Of a DNA stretch of 64,000 nucleotides, positions 58,267 to 64,000 are shown piece by piece (position 1 is the first letter of the stretch; each line of letters begins with the position of its first letter). The notes under the pieces are model-generated. The model was given only the letters and a program-made list of their open reading frames with translations, was not told the origin of the DNA and did no database searches. A program made the position numbers and the translations under genes. Source of the stretch: Liolophura sinensis (lineage: Eukaryota; Mollusca; Polyplacophora; Chitonida; Chitonidae); assembly GCF_032854445.1 (NCBI RefSeq), contig NC_088299.1:5805001-5869000 (forward strand), read 5' to 3'.

Positions 58267-60445
58267 TTTTCAAGTATTCAGTTTTAGTTGGTTTCAGTCT
58301 GTATCGGTGCTGTTTAATCGGTTTGGAATCTCCAACTTCAACATCATGGTAGATGGATTCAGTCCTGGTTGGAACATCAGGGAACAAATGTTCATATCGA
58401 CGAACCAAATCCTTCAACTGCTGGCGTTGCTGATATTCCAGATGACCCAACACAGAATCAATGTCCTCAAGAATACTTGAATTCTGGAGTTTGGCTGACC
58501 GGAACCTTAAGTCAAAATCCTGATCATCCCTAACAGCTGAATCAGGGCCTAAGTTAGAGGTAACAACTCCACTAGGATGTACAACATTGAGATCAGTGCT
58601 ATCTCTGTCTGCATATGGCTTTAACATGTTAATGTGACAAAGTTGTCTAGATTTGCGCCGATCAGGGGTGAAAATAATATAATTAAGATCACTTAGCCTC
58701 TTGTCTACTACATAAGGTTCAAAATAACGAGCTTCAAGTGGCTTACCACAAACTGGAAGTAAGGCCAATACCTTCTGACCAACTTCAAATCTGCGTCTTA
58801 CTGTCTCTTTGTCATACTTAGTTTTCATACTCTTCTGAGAAGCTGTAAGATTCTCTCTGGCTAACTCACATACTCTGTTGAGATTAGTACGAAAACTTGA
58901 CACATACTGTAATAGGTTAACATTGTCACTATCACCAGACACAAACTTTTCCTTGAACAACTGTAGTGGAGCACGCACAGTATGGCCAAACACAAGCTCA
59001 AATGGACTAAATCCAAGTGACTCTTGTACAGACTCTCTTACAGCAAACATTAACAAAGGTACACCCTCGTCCCAATCTTTCCCTGTCTCAAAGCAGTAAG
59101 TTCTTATCATACTTTTCAGTGTCTGATGGAATCTCTCTAGTGCTCCTTGACTTTGTGGGTGATAAGCTGAGGACTTATACTGGCTAATACCTAGCTCATG
59201 CATAACTTGTTGGAACACACCAGACATGAAATTTGAACCCTGGTCTGACTGTACGGACTTAGGCAGACCAAACATGGTGAAGAACTTAACTAAAGCCTTA
59301 ATTACAGTCTTGGCAGTAATATTCCTTAGTGGAATTGCCTCAGGGAAACGAGTTGAAGTACACATTATAGTTAACATGTACTGATTGCCAGACTTTGTCT
59401 TAGGTAGCAGACCAACACAATCTATTAAGATTCTACTGAATGGCTCACCAATTGCAGGAATAGGCCTCAAGGCTGCCTTGGGGATTGTCTGCTTAGGTTT
59501 CCCCACTAACTGACATGCATGACAAGACCTGCAAAATTCAGTAACATCTTTCCTTATTCCTGGCCAATAAAAATGACTGAGAATCTTATGATAGGTCTTA
59601 TTAACACCTAAATGACCTGCTAACGGCGTTTCATGCGCTATGGTCAGTATGTCTTTACGATAAGACTTGGGCACAACTACCTGATGCTTAACTGCCCATT
59701 CATCCTCCAACGAAACATCGGGAGGCCTCCACTGCCGCATCAATATGCCAGACTTGACATAGTAGTAGCATGGGTCAGGTAAAGATTCACCATCTTTAGC
59801 TGTATCATTAAACAAGCAAGAAATACTTGGATCATTGTGTTGTTCAGCAATCAACTCAGTCCTACAAAATGGCTGATCACCACTAACAAAATTAGTATCT
59901 ACTTCCTGCTGGCTGTCTAATTTGGAAGAATCTCCATCCAACATTTTGCTGAGAAAAGTCTCGCTCAAATCAACAGTACTACCCTGGTCTGTACTGACTT
60001 TTCTAGACATAGCTCTTGTAACAACACAGGACGGATATAAACCCGCTATCTTGCTTTCAACTGGCTCTGTGACTGAATTCAGAGAAGGCTTATCAACCAT
60101 TAAGGGATCAACAGTAACTTTATCATGTGCTAAGTCATTTCCCAACAACAAATGAATACCCTCAAAAGGTAATGAAGGCTTAATGCCTACCCTGACAGGT
60201 CCAGATATCAAATCTGATGACAAATAAATATCATGAAGGGGAACACTGACAAAGTCACTAGACTCTACACCTCTAATAAGGGCACGAACCCCAGAGTATG
60301 ACTCTTCAGAAAAGGGCAGAGTATTCATCAACAACAGAGACTGAGATGCCCCAGTATCCCTTAATATCTTTATAGGGGTAGCACAAGACATGTCGCTTCT
60401 AAGCGACACTGAACCAGAATTGATAAACGGAGCGAAGCTATCCAT
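58241..60445 (-). CDS. pol, protease-integrase part (frame 1)
   Basis: 734 codons. Retropepsin near residues 20-110: ILRDTGASQS (catalytic D30) and IHLLLGNDLA. Integrase about 265-625: zinc-binding H271, H278, C308, C311 (AGHLGVNKTYHKIL, CRSCHACQ). The DDE core is LIDCVG (D342), QSDQGSNF (D401) and QGALERFH (E437), with 35 residues between the last two. A GPY/F-like tail has FEPYVVDKRL and HINMLKPY. After it comes the linker that normally precedes RT (VGDSKPIKQHRYRLKP), then the frame is lost in an A-run and stops at 58243-58241. The first ATG (60445) is three bases after the gag stop and in the same frame. Confidence 0.93.
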   Translation of the reverse strand: MDSFAPFINSGSVSLRSDMSCATPIKILRDTGASQSLLLMNTLPFSEESYSGVRALIRGVESSDFVSVPLHDIYLSSDLISGPVRVGIKPSLPFEGIHLLLGNDLAHDKVTVDPLMVDKPSLNSVTEPVESKIAGLYPSCVVTRAMSRKVSTDQGSTVDLSETFLSKMLDGDSSKLDSQQEVDTNFVSGDQPFCRTELIAEQHNDPSISCLFNDTAKDGESLPDPCYYYVKSGILMRQWRPPDVSLEDEWAVKHQVVVPKSYRKDILTIAHETPLAGHLGVNKTYHKILSHFYWPGIRKDVTEFCRSCHACQLVGKPKQTIPKAALRPIPAIGEPFSRILIDCVGLLPKTKSGNQYMLTIMCTSTRFPEAIPLRNITAKTVIKALVKFFTMFGLPKSVQSDQGSNFMSGVFQQVMHELGISQYKSSAYHPQSQGALERFHQTLKSMIRTYCFETGKDWDEGVPLLMFAVRESVQESLGFSPFELVFGHTVRAPLQLFKEKFVSGDSDNVNLLQYVSSFRTNLNRVCELARENLTASQKSMKTKYDKETVRRRFEVGQKVLALLPVCGKPLEARYFEPYVVDKRLSDLNYIIFTPDRRKSRQLCHINMLKPYADRDSTDLNVVHPSGVVTSNLGPDSAVRDDQDFDLRFRSAKLQNSSILEDIDSVLGHLEYQQRQQLKDLVRRYEHLFPDVPTRTESIYHDVEVGDSKPIKQHRYRLKPTKTEYLKRSSVFTRK

Positions 60446-60448
60446 AGA

Positions 60449-61786
60449 TCATTTGGGAATCTTATCCAATCCCATATCAGCTAACTCAGATCTGCTTTTA
60501 ACTGCTGATGTAACTTCCGGCAATGTTTTGTGCATTGTAACACAAAGACCTGTCGGCTTAGACTCATTCTGAGCTTCCCGTCTCCTTTTCAACGTGTAAC
60601 ATTCACTCATCACGTGACCGCAAAAATTACAAGTGACCCTATTTCGAGGACTACCATTCCAATCTGAACTACGTGAACCATGAGCTGTAGAACCACTGGA
60701 GCCTGGTGTAGAACTCTTCTGTGTAGAGCTACCTCTACCTGTTGCATGTGACTGGGTATTTCTACGTGTAAGTGAATTAAATGGCTTACCCGTGTATGTA
60801 ACCTTATGTGTCAAGGAATAATCATCAGCTAAACTGGCTGCCTCTTCAAGTGTACTCGCTTTCTGCTCATCAATGAACACCTTTACATCATTATGAATAC
60901 AACGCTTGAACTCTTCTACCAGCACAAGCTGACGCAAACTTTCAAAACCCTTGCCTATTTTCTTGGCTGTACACCAGCGATCAAACAACTGCTCCTTAGC
61001 TCGACCAAACTCAACGTATGTCTGATCTCTACCTTTTTCATAGTTACGAAATTTCTGGCGGTAAGCTTCAGGCACCAATTCATAACCCTTCAAAATTACC
61101 TCTTTCACATAGTCATAATTGGAAGCACTCTCTACACTTAACTGAGTGTAAATTTCCCTGGCCTTTCCAATTAGCACACTCTGTAATAACATAGTCCAGA
61201 ACTCTTTAGGCCACTTCAAACTATTTGCAATTTTCTCAAAATGCAGAAAATATTTATCCACCTCTTTTTCCTGAAAGGGTGGAACTAACCGAATGTATTT
61301 GGTCACATCAAATCCTGAATCCTGTCTACCGGAAGGACCCGGTTTCTCATCTCTCTCAACCTCTAACTTTTTCATTTGGAACTCCAATTCTCTTTCCCTC
61401 TCTCTTTCTTGCCTCTCTCTCTCCTCTCTCTGCACTTCCCTCTCTCTTTCCTCTCTCTGCATTTTCAACTTTTCTAACTGTATCTCATGTTCCCTCTCTT
61501 TCTCTCTTTCCTCTTTCTCCAATCTCAGCTTTAACTCAAACTGCTTAAACTTAAGCTCGGCGTCAGACTGACCCTCGAACTCATAACCAGATAATGCAGC
61601 ACTATCAAACTTACCTATCCCTACTAAATGTTTCAACAAAGTATACTGCATATCTCTTTTCCTCCATGAAGACTTTACGGACAAACCTAAAAATGTCCCT
61701 AACTTAACCAAGTCTTCCTTCTTTAAACTCTCAAAAACATCCTGATCGGGCGCACTAACAAACTGTTTAGGATCAAAATCTCCCAT
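60449..61786 (-). CDS. gag polyprotein of the Gmr1-type element
   Basis: 445 aa from ATG 61786, 128 nt below the 5' LTR. N-terminal part ~1-60. A strongly charged Glu/Arg/Lys coiled coil lies at about 75-147. A capsid-like region at about 158-328 has FQEKEVDKYFLHFEKIA, QSVLIGKAREIY, then a SCAN-like half (YRQKFRN, TYVEFGRAKEQLFDRW, FKRCIHNDVKVFIDEQ). A zinc-knuckle remnant CNFCGHVMSEC lies at 387-397. The knuckle spacing is C-x2-C-x1-H-x4-C, three residues shorter than the usual C-x2-C-x4-H-x4-C. The stop is a single TGA (60451-60449) with pol continuing in the same frame. Confidence 0.92.
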   Translation of the reverse strand: MGDFDPKQFVSAPDQDVFESLKKEDLVKLGTFLGLSVKSSWRKRDMQYTLLKHLVGIGKFDSAALSGYEFEGQSDAELKFKQFELKLRLEKEEREKEREHEIQLEKLKMQREEREREVQREERERQERERERELEFQMKKLEVERDEKPGPSGRQDSGFDVTKYIRLVPPFQEKEVDKYFLHFEKIANSLKWPKEFWTMLLQSVLIGKAREIYTQLSVESASNYDYVKEVILKGYELVPEAYRQKFRNYEKGRDQTYVEFGRAKEQLFDRWCTAKKIGKGFESLRQLVLVEEFKRCIHNDVKVFIDEQKASTLEEAASLADDYSLTHKVTYTGKPFNSLTRRNTQSHATGRGSSTQKSSTPGSSGSTAHGSRSSDWNGSPRNRVTCNFCGHVMSECYTLKRRREAQNESKPTGLCVTMHKTLPEVTSAVKSRSELADMGLDKIPK

Positions 61787-61891
61787 TGTAAATATTTAGC
61801 CACTGAATCATTCACCGTTAAAATTAAGCAATCGCTTCTCACATATGTTTAACTTCAAATATCCGGTGCAAAACAAAAGGGAAACAATCGG

Positions 61892-61909
61892 TTCCCGGAC
61901 AAGCCCCCA
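61892..61909 (-). other. primer binding site, tRNA-Pro type
   Basis: The minus strand reads TGGGGGCTTGTCCGGGAA, five bases after the 5' LTR. It starts with TGG (complement of the tRNA CCA end) and differs at about one base in the first 17 from the proline tRNA primer site known from gammaretroviruses. Confidence 0.75.
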
Positions 61910-61914
61910 ATTTC

Positions 61915-62917
61915 TGTTACGGTATTGAAAACAGCAACAGAAAACAGACTCAGTGACTCAATATTACAATGTAAACAATGCTATATATATATGAAATGAG
62001 ACGTACAGTTCTACAGACAGTTCAACAACAACAACATAAAAAAACATACACATCAGTATTACCGGTCTTTAAAAGTTTCCAGTTCACCTTTGCACCCCAA
62101 GGAACGTATTCCAGGAGATCCAACGTAAAGACCATAGGATAAACACACAATTCACACAAGTCACAAATTGTCCCAGTCAGGTACTTCGCTAGGTTAGCGA
62201 ACGCGAACACAGTACACAGGTTACACAGAACTGGAACAGTCAAGCCTTTGAATGACGTCACACCCGCAGAGCACAACATAGGGTAAATCCAGGCATGGAG
62301 GTATAATCCACTTTAGAACAGTCACAGCTCCCGCAGAAACTCACAAACGAGCCGTTCAGAGACGTAGAGTAATGTCACCTTGTGGCAGAACGAACGTCCT
62401 TTGCAAAACTGAAAACTTCAGATTAGAGTCCGTGACGAACTTGTCGGTCAGGTGAGGTCAGCGTGTTAAACAAATTACACAGTCAACACTGTATAATCAT
62501 AATAAAGATCCGAACACCAATAAACGTGACTTCCGCAGAAATTCACTTAAACCAGACATCAGTACAACTGTGGTACACAAACGGTGCCGGCATAGAAATC
62601 TGCCCTCCCAAACGAAACTGGCATCACCAGCTCATATCAATATAATGGACTCGATACGAGAGCGCCGCACACTCTCCTGGCTCTCAGTGGATGCAGCAAA
62701 AATACCTCCCCTCTGCACAGAAAACACGGCTTATATACGTTCCAGGTGGATTCAACTATTCTTAAACACAGAATTAACAGCCAATGAAATAAACGAAGCA
62801 TTGAACAAGGTGCTTTCGATCCGGTCCGCGCTGTACACATATAACAGGGCCTGTTATGTTTTCACAAAGGTCCGCAGAATAACAGTAGATGAAAACGTTA
62901 AATAGTCATACATAACA
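61915..62917 (-). repeat. 5' LTR, 1003 bp
   Basis: Plus strand TGTTACGGTATTG ... CATACATAACA. The probable promoter TATA (GTATATAAG, minus) is at 62730-62738, about 180 nt into the LTR. A clear AATAAA on the coding strand was not seen. Confidence 0.95.
62730..62738 (-). promoter_or_regulatory. putative LTR TATA box
   Basis: GTATATAAG on the minus strand, conserved in both LTRs, in the expected U3 position. Confidence 0.5.
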
Positions 62918-62921
62918 CCGC
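62918..62921. repeat. target site duplication CCGC, right
   Basis: Identical to 55948-55951. Confidence 0.85.
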
Positions 62922-62983
62922 ATGTAGTAACACAAAGTAACCGATGTAAATCACCCGCATCTTTCAAACAAAATGTTTAAGCG

Positions 62984-63009
62984 ACATATTCTTGAATACG
63001 GCGTAAAAT
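62984..63009 (+). repeat. SINE family A tail fragment
   Basis: ATATTCTTGAATACGGCGTA then AAAT only. Confidence 0.5.
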
Positions 63010-63089
63010 GGCGGACAATGGTCAACCCATGATCACGGTGGTAAGGGAAACTAGGCATCTAAAAAATCCAGCCCTTCGTTCTCACTCCT

Positions 63090-63300
63090 GACCAGACAGC
63101 AACTGGTAAAACATGGGAAGAATGGTATTGAGTAACAGAACGAGAGCTTAGGTACTTCAAAATATCAAAACCATTTGATAAAAAAGACGCAAGGATAATT
63201 TATGGAGATATAGAAATAGCAAAACTGAGCAAAAGTTTACCAGATGCAAAGGGACGAATTGAACATACAGTATGAGAAGCTAAGGAAAAAGCTTCACGCC
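63090..63300 (+). pseudogene. gag fragment of a second Ty3/gypsy element
   Basis: The plus strand codes GKTWEEWY, a stop, then RELRYFKISKPFDKKDARII and YGDIEIAKLSKSLPDAKGRI, then after a frame change QYEKLRKKLHA. This resembles the gag of K02A2.6/CigR-like Ty3 elements and is unlike the gag at 60449-61786. Broken and truncated. Confidence 0.6.
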
Positions 63301-63339
63301 TCAGAAATATAGAAACCATGCAAAATGCATTTTTCTACA

Positions 63340-63482
63340 AAAGAAAATGGCATCTTCGAAGAGGTCTGGACCCCTTCATAAATGTCGTTTGCCATTCCTT
63401 GATCAATCCACTCCCCTAGTGGTTTTTCTAGGTAGTAAGGTACAGGTCTAGGTTTCTGTGTAACTGCGTACACCACTCGTTT
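63340..63482 (-). pseudogene. RT N-terminal fragment of a second Ty3/gypsy element, inverted
   Basis: The minus strand codes VYAVTQKPRPVPYYLEKPLG then EWIDQGMANDIYEGV, the segment that precedes the RT catalytic core in Ty3/gypsy pol. It points opposite to its neighbours. Confidence 0.6.
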
Positions 63483-63519
63483 TACAGTCTAAAGGAAGAT
63501 ACACCATATGACCATACGT

Positions 63520-63630
63520 CATGTACAGGCGCCAATCAGATTTCATACACAAGTTCCACGATCGTACGGTTTTTCTCCAAACTGGACCTGAAACAGGGAT
63601 ACCACCAACTTACACGGGGTAATGGTTGCA
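63520..63630 (+). pseudogene. RT core fragment of a second Ty3/gypsy element
   Basis: The plus strand codes HKFHDRTVFSKLDLKQGYHQ then LTRGNG, the first catalytic RT motif. Together with the two preceding fragments it shows one element cut and partly inverted. Confidence 0.65.
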
Positions 63631-64000
63631 ACTTTCATCACAATGTGGGGAAATATTCGTAAAAAGAAATTCATATTTGAGGTATCTGTAAATAGCCAGT
63701 CTTTCACGTATGTGCGTGTCATTAAATGTCACGTATTATGACGTCATTTAGTCAGCTGCTGCGCAGGAAACCGATACTCGTGGGTTTCTCCACGGCTCTG
63801 CCCAGTTACGGCATAAAACAGGAATCAAATAGATAAATGTTAAATAAATTCCCAAAAGAATAGCTCAGAAAGGTTGCTCTTATTTGGGCTGTGCTATTTT
63901 TCTCAAACATCATATAAGTACCAGCATTTGCGTGTTGAGTAATTCTCGACCAGTGATGTCTAATTAATAAATTGCAATTAAGATGAATTTTTAACCAAAT
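63631..64000. other. terminal stretch with a SINE A fragment
   Basis: A diverged family A 3' fragment at about 63752-63838 (GTGGGTTTCTCCACGGCTCT, CGGCATAAAACAGGAATCAA). Nothing else recognised to the window end. Confidence 0.5.

Larger units (their letters stand above)
55952..62917 (-). mobile_element. Gmr1-type Ty3/gypsy LTR retrotransposon (integrase before RT)
   Basis: 6966 bp, transcribed on the minus strand: LTR, primer site, gag, protease, integrase, RT-RNase H, polypurine tract, LTR. It ends TG..CA with a 4-bp target duplication. The pol order PR-IN-RT-RH is Ty1/copia-like, while the RT and integrase sequences are Ty3/gypsy-like; this combination defines Gmr1-type elements. No envelope frame is present. 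LTRs differ at roughly 20 of 1000 positions, so the insertion is fairly young. One in-frame stop (gag/pol) and one frameshift (IN/RT) are present. Confidence 0.93.

Overview
This is a stretch of animal nuclear genome. It is AT-rich and gene-poor, with multi-exon genes, canonical GT-AG introns, tRNA-derived SINEs, LINE and LTR retrotransposon remains and many tandem arrays. The SINE types, a GT10 fucosyltransferase and the general texture suggest a lophotrochozoan marine invertebrate. A mollusc is most likely; a brachiopod or annelid cannot be excluded. No prokaryotic features are present, and most open frames are repeat-derived or begin at non-ATG codons.

Host genes. (1) 2916-12862, minus strand: a four-exon gene reconstructed here from splice sites. 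It encodes a 378-residue single-pass membrane protein with a C-terminal JmjC/cupin-like dioxygenase domain and an intact HxD...H iron triad. (2) 26369-27586, minus strand: an intact alpha-1,3-fucosyltransferase (GT10), a type II Golgi enzyme coded in a single exon. (3) 34330-34753, plus strand: a small two-exon candidate gene of unknown function, whose last exon is the left edge of a large tandem duplication.

Repeat landscape. A 41-bp array lies at 645-1302, a 24-bp array inside intron 1 near 12 kb, a 46-bp array at 29.4-30.7 kb and a 48-bp array at 49.7-50.0 kb. A 5.1-5.4 kb direct tandem duplication (34614-39690 and 39691-45044) carries in each copy about 60 units of a 36-bp CA-rich satellite. 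Immediately to its right is a 4.5 kb segment (about 45031-49555) flanked by imperfect inverted repeats. Each inverted repeat holds a perfect 18-bp palindrome, and the two palindromes differ by a symmetric, pairing-preserving change. A third small remnant of the 36-bp satellite follows at 50.25 kb. SINE copies of at least two tRNA-derived families are scattered throughout.

Retroelements. 55952-62917 (minus) is a nearly intact Ty3/gypsy-type LTR retrotransposon: two LTRs of about 1.0 kb at roughly 98% identity by eye, a 4-bp target duplication, a tRNA-Pro-like primer site, Gag, and a pol whose order is protease-integrase-reverse transcriptase-RNase H. Integrase lies before RT, the Gmr1-type order, which is unusual for Ty3/gypsy. 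Gag and pol share one frame separated by a single TGA, and a one-base shift separates integrase from RT. Degraded pieces of an L1-like LINE (24.2-24.9 kb), an RNase H-bearing LINE (52.2-54.1 kb) and a second, scrambled Ty3/gypsy element (63.1-63.6 kb) are also present.
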